From Pachypanchax playfairii (Eukaryota > Chordata > Actinopteri > Cyprinodontiformes > Aplocheilidae), in contig SSNP01000376.1 of the NCBI GenBank assembly GCA_006937955.1, positions 14,536 to 78,535 on the forward strand: DNA of 64,000 nt. Reading direction: 5' to 3'. Shown piece after piece: positions 31,960 through 43,283 of this stretch. The notes below the pieces were generated by a model. It ran no database searches, had not been told where the DNA came from, and worked only from the letters and a program-made list of their open reading frames with translations. Position numbers and translations under genes: made by a program. How positions within the stretch are numbered: position 1 is the first letter of the stretch; every line of letters begins with the position of its first letter.

Positions 31960-33450
31960 ACAAAAAAAAAATGAAAATGAAAATGAAAAAAATGAAAATG
32001 AAAAATACGTTATTTATCCCAGAAGGGAAATTCAACGGTGTGGTAGTTTTTTTTTTGTCCAACAATAAAAACAATAATAAGACAATAATATAATAATAAC
32101 GATCAGGGTCTGTTCTTGTTGTGGAGGCTAATGGCTACAAGCAGGAATGATCTTTTGTATCTTTCGGTCTTGCATCGGACCTGAAGAAGCCTCTCACTGA
32201 ACACACTCTGTTGTTTGATCACTGTGTCGTGCAGAGGGTGAGAAGAGTCCTCCATCATCTTCATCAGCTTGTCCAGCATTCTTTTTTGTACAATCAGCTC
32301 CAGCGGCTCCAGAGATACTCCCAGCACAGATCCAGCTTTCCTGATCAGTTTGTTGATTCTCTTCAAGTCTCTGGTTCTGATGCTGCTGCCCCAGCAGATG
32401 GCTGCAAAGCTGATTGCACTTTCCACAACAGACCTATAGAAGATTTGCAACATCTTGGTGCAGACATTAAAAGATCTCAGCTTCCTTAAGAAGTAGAGTC
32501 TGCTCTGACCTTTCTTGTAGATGTATTCTGTGTTTCCACTCTAGTCTGTTGTCCAGCTGAACACCAAGGTACTTGTATTCCTCCACCACCTCTACCTCCT
32601 CTCCTAGGATGGAAATACTGCTGTGTTGATTCTTTCTCCTCCTGAAGTCAACAATCATCTCCTTAGTTTTGCTGGTATTTAAAACGAGATGATTGTTACC
32701 GCACCATTTCACAAACTGACTGACCAGTTCTCTACTCAGCTTCTTGTCCCTCACTGATGCACCCAACAACTGCAGAGTATTTCAGAGTATTTCTGCAGAT
32801 GACAGGACTGTGAGTTGTACTGGAACTCAGAGGTGTACATCGTGAAGAGAAATGGTGAGAGTACAGTTCCTTGTGGTGCTCCAGTGCAGCTGACCTCCAT
32901 CTCAGACACACAACCTTTCAGTCTCACAAACTGTGGTCTGTTTGTGAGGTAGTCATAAATCCAGGAGGTTGTGGAGGAATCCACCTGGAATTTATGGAGC
33001 TTCTCACATAACAAAGCAGGCTGAATTGTGTTAAAAGCACTTGAGAAGTCAAAGAACATGACCCTCAAAGTGCTGCCTGATTGGTCCAGATGAGAGTGTG
33101 CTCTGTGAAGCAGGTAGATGATGGCATCTTCAACCCCAAGCCCATTACGGTATGCAAACTGTAATGGGTCCTGAAAGGTGCTGACCTGCTTGTTGAGGTG
33201 AGCCAGTAAGAGTCTTTCCAGGACTTTCATGACGTGAGATGTCAGGGCAACTGGTCTGTAGTTGTTTGGTTCAGCTGGTTGTGGTTTTTTAGGTACCGGA
33301 ACAAGGCAGGATGTTTTCCACAGCACAGGAACGGTTTTCTGTCTCAGACTGGTGTTGAAGAGGTGCTGGAGAACTGGACATAGTTGCATTGAGCATGTCT
33401 TGAGAACTCTGGGACTGACACCATCTGGACCTGCAGCCAGATGTAGCTGA
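31960..33450 (-). pseudogene. L2/Rex1-type LINE reverse transcriptase and 3' end (right-arm copy)
   Basis: The frame at 33389-32751 includes NNYRPVALTSHVMKVLERLL, FFDFSSAFNT and APQGTVLSPFLF. It then breaks at the same place as the left copy, losing the catalytic FADD box. Further frames continue with WCGNNHLVLNTSKTKEMIVD and YKYLGVQLDNRLEW (32769-32467), and CWGSSIRTRDLKRINKLIRK with SVLGVSLEPLELIVQKRM (32453-32103). The tail is 'atttatcccagaagggaaat' in reverse, followed by an A-rich repeat. It is 5'-truncated at the codons for AAGPDG. Confidence 0.88.
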
Positions 33451-33924
33451 AAAAGTTTAAATTAGCTGAATTAATTAGTTTAAGTCTGCCAAACATGTTT
33501 AAGGAGAACTGATGTTTAGAAGAAACCTAACTGACAATAATAGCTGAATTATTTTGCTAAATGTACTAAAAGAAGTTGAATTTGCAAAGTGCAATTGAAA
33601 AAGCTTATCTTACCTACATTAGCTCAATGCAGTTGGAAAAGCCTAAATTAGTTGAATTAACTAAAACAAGCTGAAGGGCTTAAAAGAAGCTGAAAAGCTT
33701 TAAATATGCTGAATTAACAGGGGGAATCTGCTAAAACTGCATAAGCAGTGCTTATGTATTCAAAAGCATAACTGTTAATATTAGCTGAAAAGTTTTATTG
33801 AATAGTTTAAAATGGTCTAAAATAATATGAAATGACACAAAGCAGAAAAGTGGAAGGTCAGAAGCTTTAAAACAGTTATGAGAGAAAAGATTAAAACATA
33901 ATGAAAAAGCATTTACACAGTAAT

Positions 33925-34300
33925 CAGGGGTGAAAGTAAGCCGGTACGGCGTACCACTAAGATTTAGTGCCGGTCTTGTGCGAAAATGTGTTCCCCTGAA
34001 ATATTCTGTTTCCTTTGTCTCGGGAGCGCGCACCGCAGCCAGAGGGGCGGAGCCGACAAGCTACACAGCNNNNNNNNNNNNNNNNNNNNNNNNNNNNNNN
34101 NNNNNNNNNNNNNNNNNNNNNNNNNNNNNNNNNNNNNNNNNNNNNNNNNNNNNNNNNNNNNNNNCATAATGACAACATGACTTGCAGATCTGTTTCTTCT
34201 GTTTTTATTCCTTCTTTATCTGATGGGATGTCCTGTGAATGTGAGGACATCGTCAACTACAGAAACCATTAATTTCATACCTGAGTAGAAATAAAAATGC
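33925..34300 (+). mobile_element. hAT-like element, copy R1 (contains assembly gap)
   Basis: It begins CAGGGGTGAAAGTAAGCCGG at 33925 and corresponds to copy L2 in the left arm. The internal part is replaced by Ns at 34070-34164, exactly where the other copies carry the pyrimidine-rich and G-rich runs. Confidence 0.55.
34070..34164. other. assembly gap (95 N)
   Basis: Ninety-five undetermined bases inside hAT-like copy R1. By comparison with copy R2 the true content may be several hundred bases. Confidence 1.
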
Positions 34301-34765
34301 TACCATTACAGTAGGAACCACACTCTCCAAACATTTAAATATAACTTTATTCAACTTATGAACACAACATATTTAAAACAACAGACAAACTCCCCCCCCC
34401 AAAAAATAGTCTTCCTAAAAACCCACTTGCCTCCAAAGCAATGATCTGCAAACATTTAGTAATAATACAACATACGTATTTATGACTAATGTTAAACATC
34501 AAAGAAAAACTCACCAAAAAAGAATATACTCTTTCTAAAACCACTTTTAACAACACGCCAAACAAAAGCCAGCTTTGGCAGTGGGCTTCCCACACAAGCC
34601 TAGTGGTACCATCTTTGGCATGTATCACATTGTATCTAGAGAGAACGACAATTTAAATTTCACTCTATGAAAATCCTCCACCCACAATCTCAAAAATGTG
34701 TATTAAATCCAATAAAGCAAATCCATGTTTAGATTTATTACTGTATCAGTCAGTGTCATGTTCCT

Positions 34766-35742
34766 TAAAAGAAGCTGAAAAGCTTTAAATATGCTGAATT
34801 AACAGGGGGAATCTGCTAAAACTGCATAAGCAGTACTTATGTATTCAAAAGCATAACTGTTAATATTAGCTGAAAAGTTTTATTGAATAGTTTAAAATGG
34901 TCTAAAATAATATGAAATGACACAAAGCAGAAAAGTGGAAGGTCAGAAGCTTTAAAACAGTTATGAGAGAAAAGATTAAAACATAATGAAAAAGCATTTA
35001 CACAGTAATCAGGGGTGAAAGTAAGCCGGTACGGCATACCACTAAGATTTAGTGCCGGTCTTGTGCGAAAATGTGTTCTCCTGAAATATTCTGTTTCCTT
35101 TGTCTCGGGAGCGCGCACCTCAGCCAGAGGGGCGGAGCCGACAAGCTTCACAGCCCTTCAGATCAGTTTCTTGCTAGACTGAAACTAGACTGATAAAAGG
35201 ACAAGTTTCCCTGTCGAAGTTCTTGCTTTATTAAGCTTCCGTTAAATCAATGAACGAAAACGAAAATTGTTTTGAGTGTTTTTTTTACTCGCCGTGAGAA
35301 TCAAGTCTCTCGGTATTCACGTACACTAAACCTGGCGGTTAGACTTGATTAGTCTGAGCTACAACAATGATTAATTTTACTCTGGGATTAAAAAAACATT
35401 TTGAATATCAATTGAAATGATTATCATCCACCAAACACTATTTTCTATAACTTCTTGTTTGTTTAGGCTGCCATGTTTTATATTACTTTATATATGTAGA
35501 TGGACGGAGAGACAGTCAGTTACAGGGGGACAGGATTTCTCAGCACCCTGAAATATTCTGTTCCCCCCTCCTTACTTTTTAATACTTTGACTGACAAGTC
35601 TGTCCTTTTCTGTCCGCAGTCCTCTCATCATGGACACTTACTTCTGTGAATATGAAGACAGGATTTCTCAGCACCCTGAAATATTCCGCCCCCCCTCCCC
35701 CAACATAATGACAACATGACTTGCAGATCTGTTTCTTCTGTT
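34766..35742 (+). mobile_element. 'ttcagct' fragment plus hAT-like element copy R2
   Basis: 34766-35009 duplicates 33683-33924. The hAT-like element then starts at 35010 with CAGGGGTGAAAGTAAGCCGG and runs to 35742, giving the longest copy in the window, including the 440 bases deleted in L2. At 35742 it changes abruptly to minus-strand LINE endonuclease sequence, so its right end is lost. Confidence 0.6.
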
Positions 35743-36721
35743 GAACCTGTTGAAGAACATGTTCAGTTCATTAGCTCTGTCCAGACCTCCATCAGTCTGG
35801 TCCCCCTTTACCTTGAAGCCGGTGATCTTCTTCATTCCAGACCACACATCCCTCACGTTGTTCTGCTGGAACTGACTCTCTAGCTTCTTCCTGTAGTCTT
35901 CTTTGCACTTCCTGGTTTGTGCTTTAAGTTGTTTTTGTGTTGTCTTTAATAACTCCCTGTCACCATCCCTGAAGGCTTTCTTTTTGATGTTCAGCAGCTT
36001 ATTCGGTGATCCAGGGTTTGTTATTGGAGAAGCACCTCACAGTCCTTGTTGGTACGATGCTGTCCACACAGAAGTTTATATAAGCTGTCACACACTCAGT
36101 CATGGTGTTGATGTTGCCTCCATGAGGTTCACAGAGGACATTCCAGTCCGTAGCCTCGAAGCAACTTTTCAGAGCACCTTCAGCATCATTAGACCAGGTT
36201 TTGATGGTTTTTGTGATCACTGGTTGCTGCTGAACGATGGGCTTGTAGGTGGAGGTGAGAAGAACCAGATTATGGTCAGATCTTCCTAAAGGTGGCAGGG
36301 CAGAGGAGCTGTATGCATTTTTAATATTTACATAAAATAAGTCCAGCGTCTTATTTTCTCTGGTGGAGCAGCTGACAAACTGTTGGAATGTTGGTAAAGC
36401 TGTAGAAAGGGAGACGTTGTTGAAGTCTCCAGAGATCACCATAACTGAGTTTGGATGCTGTGTTTGTAGCCTTGCAACAATGGAGCTGATGACATCACAG
36501 GCAGTTTCTGGAGCGGTACCAGGTATTATATAAACCGCTACCAGAATAACACAGGTGAACTCTCTGGGTAAATAATATGGACGGAAACTCACAGCTAACA
36601 GTTCGATGTCCCTCGTACAGATCTTCTCCTTCACTGTGAAATGTCAAGGATGACACCAACATTGGTTAACCAGCACTAAGAGACCACCTCCCCTCAGCTT
36701 CCCGCTGAGTTGCTTACACTC
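35743..36721 (-). pseudogene. L2/Rex1-type LINE endonuclease domain, C-terminal two thirds
   Basis: The frame at 36634-35999 carries ELLAVSFRPYYLPREF, VMVISGDFNNVSL, the GRSDHNLVLL motif with the catalytic Asp-His pair, and KTIKTWSNDAEGAL. It continues after a frame change with MRDVWSGMKKITGFK and ELNMFFNRFN up to 35743. The N-terminal part of the same ORF lies at 37569-37983 beyond an insertion. Just upstream, a premature stop (HP-stop-HFTV) breaks the frame near 36650. Confidence 0.85.
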
Positions 36722-37568
36722 TTAACCCGAATTAGTTGACTTTACTCGCAAATCGCGTGGAAACCCGTTGCCTTATACCACTTTAGTTTTTACAGAAGCT
36801 GAAACTGAATGTGTTGAGTTGTAATAATATGGTACCTGAAATTTTTTAGCATTTATGGTAAATGGTAAATGGCATGTACTTGTATAGCGCTTTACTCAGG
36901 CCCTATGACCCCCAAAGTGCTTCACACTACGATATGTCATTCACCCATTCACATCACACGTTTGGTGATGATGAACTACACACATGTTTGTAGCCACAGC
37001 TGTCCAGGGACACACACTGACAGAGGCGAGGCTGCCAGACACTGGCACCGCCGGACCCTCCGGCCACCACCAAACAGGCTAGGTGGGTTAAGTGTCTTGC
37101 CCAAGGACTCTGATCTCTGGGCAGAGCGGGGATTCGAACCAGCAACCTTCCAGTTACCAGACGACCCGCTCTACCGGCGGCCGCCCCTTTAGGGTGTTAC
37201 AAGTTCCCACAAAGATAATTCAGCTACTTATTTTATATACTTACAGTTCAAGGTGTTCAACGCAGCTGAGGGCGCTGACAGTCCGGTGTAGCTAACGGCT
37301 CTTCCTGCCGAGTGGTCAGTGTTGGCTCCGCTGAATTTGCTTTGTGACGTGACCAGGGTCGTTTCTGAATTAGGCCCCTCCCCTTTGTTATAAAACTAAA
37401 CGTACAAAGTTATCTCTACTAATCCTGATTAGTGCAACTAATCTTCTAGGCTAAATAGTCCAATCAACTAATAATGTTTAGTAATGATAGCTTGTTTTTA
37501 CAAAACATAACAGTATAAGTAATGATCACTCAGAAGTTTAAGTAGAAACAAAATCTGGGATTACATTG
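36722..37568. mobile_element. unclassified insertion into the LINE endonuclease, flanked by TACA
   Basis: The two LINE endonuclease pieces adjoin at a TACA duplication (about 36718-36721 and 37569-37572). The insert begins CTCTTAACCCGAATT and its other end, complemented, reads CAATGTAATCCCAGATTT, an imperfect inverted repeat. A SINE lies inside it. It may be an old DNA element; the short, imperfect ends leave doubt. Confidence 0.4.
36858..37192 (-). repeat. tRNA-derived SINE, copy 1
   Basis: On the minus strand the head resembles a tRNA: an A-box-like GGTAGAGCGGG followed about 30 bases later by the B-box GGTTCGAATCC. The body ends with 'aaatggtaaatgg'-type words at 36858. A second copy is at 60532-60895 with about 75-80 per cent visible identity. 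Internal pol III boxes are the hallmark of SINEs. Confidence 0.6.
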
Positions 37569-38040
37569 TACAGCGGTCTGCGCGGACCGTCATAAAGCCG
37601 TGTACAGACACGTTACTGTCCGGGATGTGTTCATGCAGCCACGTTTCGGTGAAACACATAAAACTGCATTCTCTGTACTCTCTCTGGGACCTGGTTAGCA
37701 CCTCGAGCTCGTCCGTTTTGTTAGCTAGCGATCTGACGTTACCCATCACAACAATTGGAAGAAACGGTTTAAATCTCCACCGCTTTTCTCTCTGCTTCAC
37801 TCCTGCCCTGTGTCCTCTTCTCTTTCTTTTCAACTCCAGTGGGATTTGCTGTGTTATTTCACTGTTAATTTTGATTTGGGAGAGTTTTATCAGTTGGTCA
37901 CGCTGATAAACAAGTCTTCCGTTGCCATGGAGACTGATAGTAACCAAATCTGGAAACAGCCAAAAAGAGCCAAAAACATCCAAAAATCTCTCCCGTGCGG
38001 CACAGCCTCCGAACCGATGTAAAAATCCTCTTTTTAAAAA
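37569..38040 (-). pseudogene. L2/Rex1-type LINE ORF2 start and endonuclease N-terminus
   Basis: The frame from 37983 reads through a basic region (LELKRKRRGHRAGVKQREKR) to GNVRSLANKTDELEVL (catalytic Asn block) and FTETWLHEHIPD (catalytic Glu). It then stops at the TACA junction. It is the 5' end of the element whose continuation is at 35743-36721. The sequence 37984-38040 is probably its 5' UTR. Confidence 0.85.
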
Positions 38041-38309
38041 AACTAATTTGACAGCTGAAGTCTGTCAAAAGACGGCTGTAATTTTAAAAAATCAAGATAG
38101 CAAAGACAGAGCTACTACAATTGCTGCCACCTCGCGGCGCATTCTAGAACGAACAATAAAAAAACAACAAAAAAGCTGTGTGCAGTAAGTTTAATGTGCA
38201 TTCTCAAATGTTTTCAATCAAGGCCCGACATGTTTTGCTCTCAACTGCACAAGGCTGCAATTAAACTGTTAGCTGTGTCAGGAAATAAACTAATACTAGC
38301 ACTCTACAG

Positions 38310-40183
38310 GCACATTTTGAGGAGGGACAGTTCACTAAAACTAAGCAAGGCCAAGTGAGACTTAGGGCTGATGCTGTTCCAACCCTTTTTGTTCATCGAC
38401 CTGAACCAAAGAGGAGGAAGGATCCCGCAGTGAAACGTACAGCAGAACTTTCACTGCATGTTGATCCACTGACCACACATACTGTATTAAACTAAACTGT
38501 GGTACAAACGTTTTGAAATATTAGACGCTGATATTAACTTTATTTAAGAGTTGTTCTTTATTCTAACAGTGCAAATATAATTTCAGAGAATGAGGAAAGA
38601 AGCAACAGCAGTGAGGTGAATGAGACAAGGGAAAATGAGAGGGGACTTGAGATAGTATCAGAAGAGAGGGACAGTCCAGGAACCCATGAGGAGCCAGTGT
38701 CAGAGCCAGGAGGAGTATGGAACAGGCTATGCAATCAGGGAACCAAGATGAAAAACCTAAGGGAGGAAATAGAAAGTCCAAAAGAACACATTAGAAGATT
38801 GGAAGGAGCACTTAAAAGACAGACAAAAATTAATTCAGTGCAGCGAAAGAAAGTTTTAACATGAAAAAAAAAAGTACATATTTTTACTAAAGATCAGATG
38901 AAGGCAATTGGCATGAAAAACACAAGAGGCATTAAATGGAGCAAACATACCATAAAAAAGGCCATACAACTCCGTTTTTCAGTGGGTTCAACAGGCTACA
39001 GGTTTCTTCAAGACATGAACATCCCTCTGCCTGATGTTAGAACCCTGCAAAGACAAATGCAACCTATAAAGCTAGAACCAGGTGTGTTAGGAGAGGTTTT
39101 TGACATGCTCAGTTTGAAGGTTAACAATCTGACAGAGATGGAAAGAGAGTGTGTGCTTACTGTGGACTGTCAAAGAAAACCCTTCAGTCAAGTCATTTTG
39201 ACAAAATGAAGGTGGGGCCGGCAATGAATGACTTCAGTAAGTCAGCAAGTGCAGGTCTGAAATACATGGTGGAGAAGGAGCAGCGACCCACCTCTAACCT
39301 GACAACAGCCTGGTTTCTGGAGCAGGTGGACCACTGGTTTGATCTGATGTCCTCACACCACCCTGTCATGACCCTAAACAGGCACAAGATGGAAGAGTAC
39401 AACAAAGCCATTAAATTCCTTCAAGACATGATAACGCTCTTCAGTGGTCCAACAGGTAGCTTGAAACCAGTGCAAACAGGAGTTGTTATGGCAACATCAA
39501 CAATTTTATCAATCCAAAAAGACATGCTTGACAATGGACATCTGTTTGTGTTAACAAGCAGGTTTACTCAAGACTGTCTAGAAAACTTGTTCAGCTGCAT
39601 ACGGCAAAGGAATCCTGTTCCAACGCCAGTGGCGTTTCACCAGGCGCTGCGATCAATCTCCTTTGGGCAGTTTCTTACGGCAGTCAAATCAGGAAGCCAT
39701 CAGGAGGATGATGGCAGGCTTCTGGCAGAGTTTCTGGACATTAAGGAGACATGTCCCAGTCCTGGCCTGAGTGTGAACCAGCTAATTGAAAACACAGCTA
39801 CTCCTGATCTCACCAACAGTGAAACCTGTATTCTGTACCACCTTACAGGATACATAGTAAACAAAGTCATTAAACATTCAAACATCTGGGATGAATGCTC
39901 TACTTCAATAACACATACTGATGACAGCCTGGAAGGAGAGCACAGTACCCTGTTGACACTGAAGGAATTCAAACCAGGAGTGTTGTGTCGACCTTCACAT
40001 GAGATGTTCCGAGCAAGGTCCGGTGCATCTTTCATGGAGCTCCCAAATGCCATTGAAACTCTAGAGAGAGAAGCAAGACTGCTACAAAGCATTCAACCTG
40101 CATGTCATGATGTGCAAAAAAAAATTAACCAGCAGATTCACCAGGCTGAGACTGCGAATTGCAGCAAAACAAATCTTCCATGA
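38310..40183 (+). mobile_element. P-element / THAP9-like transposase relic, multi-exon
   Basis: Pieces in the expected order: (1) THAP-domain end with HFEEGQFTKTKQGQVRLRAD followed by AVPTLF, the diagnostic THAP 'AVPTIF' motif, ending at a stop near 38490; (2) after an acceptor-like 'tttcag', a coiled-coil exon (38586-38862) with heptads in NLREEIESPKEHIRRLE; (3) helix-turn-helix and start of the RNase H-like domain (38890-39165) with KWSKHTIKKAIQLRFS and PDVRTLQRQM; (4) C-terminal region (39149-40183). A frameshift after ECVLTVD removes the segment that holds the first catalytic Asp block. No terminal inverted repeats were identified. Confidence 0.85.
39149..40183 (+). pseudogene. P-element-like transposase C-terminal region
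   Basis: A 344-codon frame. After some 25 out-of-context residues it enters homologous sequence: SNLTTAWFLEQVDHWFDLMS, DMITLFSGPTGSLKPVQTGV, and the conserved LTSRFTQDCLENLFSCIRQR near residue 145-165. The GTP-binding insertion domain and the C-terminal region typical of THAP9 and Drosophila P transposase are expected here. The open frame is long for a fossil, so decay is recent or parts were under selection. With the start and the first catalytic acid lost, it cannot act alone. Confidence 0.85.
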
Positions 40184-40189
40184 AAGAAA

Positions 40190-42109
40190 AAAAGTGCCGT
40201 CCAATGCTGGGCATCTGGCAAGTAAAAGCCAAACAAAAAGCACCAAGAAAAATAAGCTACACAAAATAACACCTTTTAGTGCCACAAGCAAGCCTCCACC
40301 AAACACCTCGATCGTCACATCGTCACACTTTAAAGCCGCCCCCCACCCACACCCGCTTCAACACCAGTATATACGTATATAAGGTATGTTTGTAGGGAGG
40401 TTTTTGGTTCCTTCTACTTTAATTTCATTGATTCTACATTAATTACTTCAACCATAAATAGTATTGAAATATTCAGGAAGTAAAATATAAATGCAATGCT
40501 TGAATTTGCTTTGATTTTCTTTTGACAGCCTCCCCATCAACCAGTCAGCTCTAGTGCACCATCATTCCACTTAACAACTTATGCATCACTCCATCACAGA
40601 CTGAACTGGGATTTTCCACCACCGTTGTTACTGATCAGCTCTCCGCTCAGCCACTACTTTGAAAACATGAGGATGGACACGCAACACAGTGTAACCTGTA
40701 ATGGTTAAATAAGATTTTTTTTTAGTTACTCTTTGACATTTATTTATTGATGGTTATGTTATTGTTAATTATTATTTCTTGTCATTCCCTACATAATCAG
40801 AAAATTGCAAATGCTAATTTTATACAGCAAATGAGCAGTTCTATGAAAAATATCTAACATCTAACATCATATCTTCTTAAGTTGGTAATCCTGTTTGTGT
40901 CATGCTTCAGCAGTTCGTTGCAGTCAGTGTTCTGTGGAAAAATGAACAGAAAAATATTAAATAATTATTGTCTTCACGATCACATTTTCTTTATTACTAG
41001 TCTCTGCATTTATGCTTCAATTTCTGATGCATTAAAGTTAGTGTTGATACAGCAGCCAACAACTTATTGAAACAACACATCGTCAGAACAGCGGAAAGGG
41101 TATTTGATAATTACACACAGAATCCTCTATAACCTGACTTTATGTTTGGATTAAAGAAAATGCACGGAAGGATATGCGTTTGAGATCGGTGTGGGGTTAG
41201 GGGTGCACCAGCAGCACGAACGCCCAGGATTAACTTTAAGTAGTTTTGAAAGTTATGTCCAACTCATCAAGACAAGTGCACCACTCAGGTGTTTTATAAG
41301 CCCTTTAGATACTAGATCAGATGTTACATAGGGTGTAATTGGATGATCTGACTTGTATCCATGACAACGATCATTTCCCATCATCACTCTAAGCTGCTAG
41401 TTGTTGTTAGACCTATAAACAATGGCAGTGAGGAGGTTTAGATTTGATAGAGCTCCTCTGAGAGAAATGGTGCTCTGTTCCACACCCTGCAGGTGCTGAC
41501 TGCTCTGAGATTTTATGAAAACAGGGCAGAAATGAGAAGTTGCATTACGTTTGTTTATGATATTGAACATTTAATAAATATAAAAAACAGTAAACAAATA
41601 ACAATTTACCATGTCATTACATTAATAAACATTAATATTAAATAATCGTCAAAAGTCTATTTGAAATGAACTGCATCAACATTTGGATTAAAAATATCCC
41701 AATATGGGCCGTTTTATAACTGGGTCAATATTGCACCTGCCAATCAGTAGTTAATTTGACCAAGCAAGATGGGTTCCTCCATGGTCCGTGTTAGGGTTTC
41801 TTTACGTTACACATGTTAATACTAAAATGTAGACTTTACAAAAATCAATTCAAGACATTAAATATTTTCACGGGTCTGAATTTTCCTTAAATCAATTTAT
41901 TTTAAAATGTATTTTTTATACATTTCAAGACCCCACGGATACCCTGTAAAGCAGTAGCTGAAGCTACCTTTCCTTGATAACAGTTCTAAATATAAATCAT
42001 ATAAACTCAAATATACTGTATTTTACTGTATTAATTGTTTGTAGGAATTGTTTTGCTTTGTTTTAAACAAACCTTTTCATAGTACAAAATTTGGGCACAA
42101 AAGTGGAGA
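40190..42109. other. no gene recognised
   Basis: About 1.9 kb of AT-rich DNA between the P-element relic and the minus-strand terminal exon. Phrases at 40550-40700 may still belong to the P element's 3' part. Confidence 0.35.
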
Positions 42110-42366
42110 CAGGTTAAAAATCCCTGTCTTTATTGTCACCATTGTCAAGATCCACAGTAATCTGCAATGGATTAAAAAAAAAATATTGGACAGGTGAAGA
42201 AAAAAGGCAGGCCCACATGTCTGGGTCATGGCGTGTGTTCTCTCTCCTTCCTCTCTTTGCAAGCATCTCCCTGCTCCCGTGCGTCAGACGGCCACGTTGA
42301 GCTTGGTTCCACTGCTGATGGCATCGCAGTGTAGATGACTGGTCGTCTTTGGAGACCCTCTTCCTC
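42110..42366 (-). CDS. putative terminal exon and 3' UTR of an unidentified minus-strand gene (CDS 42366-42284)
   Basis: An acceptor-like pyrimidine tract with CTCGGCAG precedes 42366. In one frame the exon encodes 26 residues, GRGSPKTTSHLHCDAISSGT followed by KLNVAV, then TGA at 42286-42284. The 3' UTR carries AATAAA at 42134-42129. I do not recognise the peptide. The upstream exons must lie to the right, which would make the gene overlap cadps in antisense, or the exon is a retro-fragment. No transposon similarity was noticed. The CDS claim rests on the splice site, stop and poly(A) signal together. Confidence 0.4.
42129..42134 (-). terminator. AATAAA polyadenylation signal
   Basis: AATAAA on the minus strand, 150 bases after the putative stop codon of the terminal exon, in the context GTGACAATAAAGACAGGG. 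Confidence 0.6.
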
Positions 42367-42369
42367 CTG

Positions 42370-43088
42370 CCGAGACAAAACGGGAAAATGGAGACTAGTT
42401 AATTAAAGTCCAGTGTAAAAATAGAAACAACAGATCAAATAAAGCTGCCTTTAATCATCCAAGGAAAGTTAAATTCAGCTATGACAGGTAATAAGATTTA
42501 AATAAAATTTAAATTCACATGAGGAAAATATAAGAAAACAGCTTCATTAGCCAATGATGTCGTTCGTTGACCTGTTGGTTCAGGAGAGTCTCAAAATTCA
42601 CGACACAGAATTCTCTCACGAATGCAGACATTTTCACAAATGAGAAGTGGTCCGTAAACGCACATTCGACAATTTCTATGCACTGTGAATTTATATTACA
42701 AGTCCCTCCAAAAGAATTTGTGGATGTGCATTTGTGAATCGGATTGTGTGGATTTGTGAATTTATATCACAAATATTTCTACAAATTATATTTGTGAATC
42801 AAAGCATGTGCATTTGTGAATCACACTGGGTGAGGTCATTCATTTTGAGACTGATCTGACCTGATACAGGAGCAGCCAGGTGTTTTAAGCACCACGGCCA
42901 GCTCCCAGCCTTGCCTCGGCCTCTTCCTTCTTCCTCTTGTTGTTCCCGTTGAGACTCCTCCCCCTTATTGTTTTCCTTACTAAATCTTTACTGAATGTGA
43001 CTGAATGGTGGAGTTATAGGGATCGAACATCACGCAATCAGCTTGACTCTACAACAACATCTGTGTTTATTTTTGCCGCGAACTACGC

Positions 43089-43089
<1 letters not shown>
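42370..43089. other. cadps upstream region
   Basis: The stretch 42590-42840 holds several 'atttgtgaatt' words and their complements, a degenerate palindromic repeat. From 42850 the GC content rises toward the cadps exon, which would place the promoter in 42850-43280. No TATA box was identified. Confidence 0.4.
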
Positions 43090-43126
<37 letters not shown>

Positions 43127-43138
43127 CTCTCTCTCTCG
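43090..43138 (+). repeat. (CT)n microsatellite in the cadps 5' UTR or promoter
   Basis: Forty-nine bases of almost pure CT repeat (one G near 43124), about 150 bases before the start codon. Such tracts (GAGA-type on the other strand) are common in core promoters and could influence expression. Confidence 0.9.
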
Positions 43139-43283
43139 AAACGACGGCGTGCAGGGCTCGTCAGTTCAGGTTTGGGTCTCTAAAGAACGGCCTCATTTAA
43201 ACCTTTCCCGTGGAATTGTATGCTTTTGATTGGAATAATACCCTTTTCTTTGACACTTGTAGCGTTTGTCTTCAACGCACAGA

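Larger units (their letters stand above)
31960..34765 (-). repeat. right arm of the inverted segmental duplication
   Basis: Inverse of 4096-7575. The arm contains the LINE 3' part (31960-33450), the 'ttcagct' repeat (33451-33780), hAT-like copy R1 with an assembly gap, and the unique sequence up to 34765. It retains the LINE portion 32220-32690 missing on the left. Immediately after it, 34766-35009 repeats 33683-33924, so the right side also holds a local tandem duplication. Confidence 0.85.

Noticed and set aside
33930..34272. Several frames running through 34070-34164
   Set aside because: They cross a run of 95 Ns and have no meaning.
36869..37192. 107-codon plus-strand frame across the SINE
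   Set aside because: It is a translation of the tRNA-derived repeat; the same phrases occur in the copy at 60532-60895.
37120..37192. A functional tRNA gene
   Set aside because: A- and B-box-like motifs are present, but the acceptor and anticodon stems do not pair well and a second diverged copy with the same 3' body exists, so it is a SINE head.
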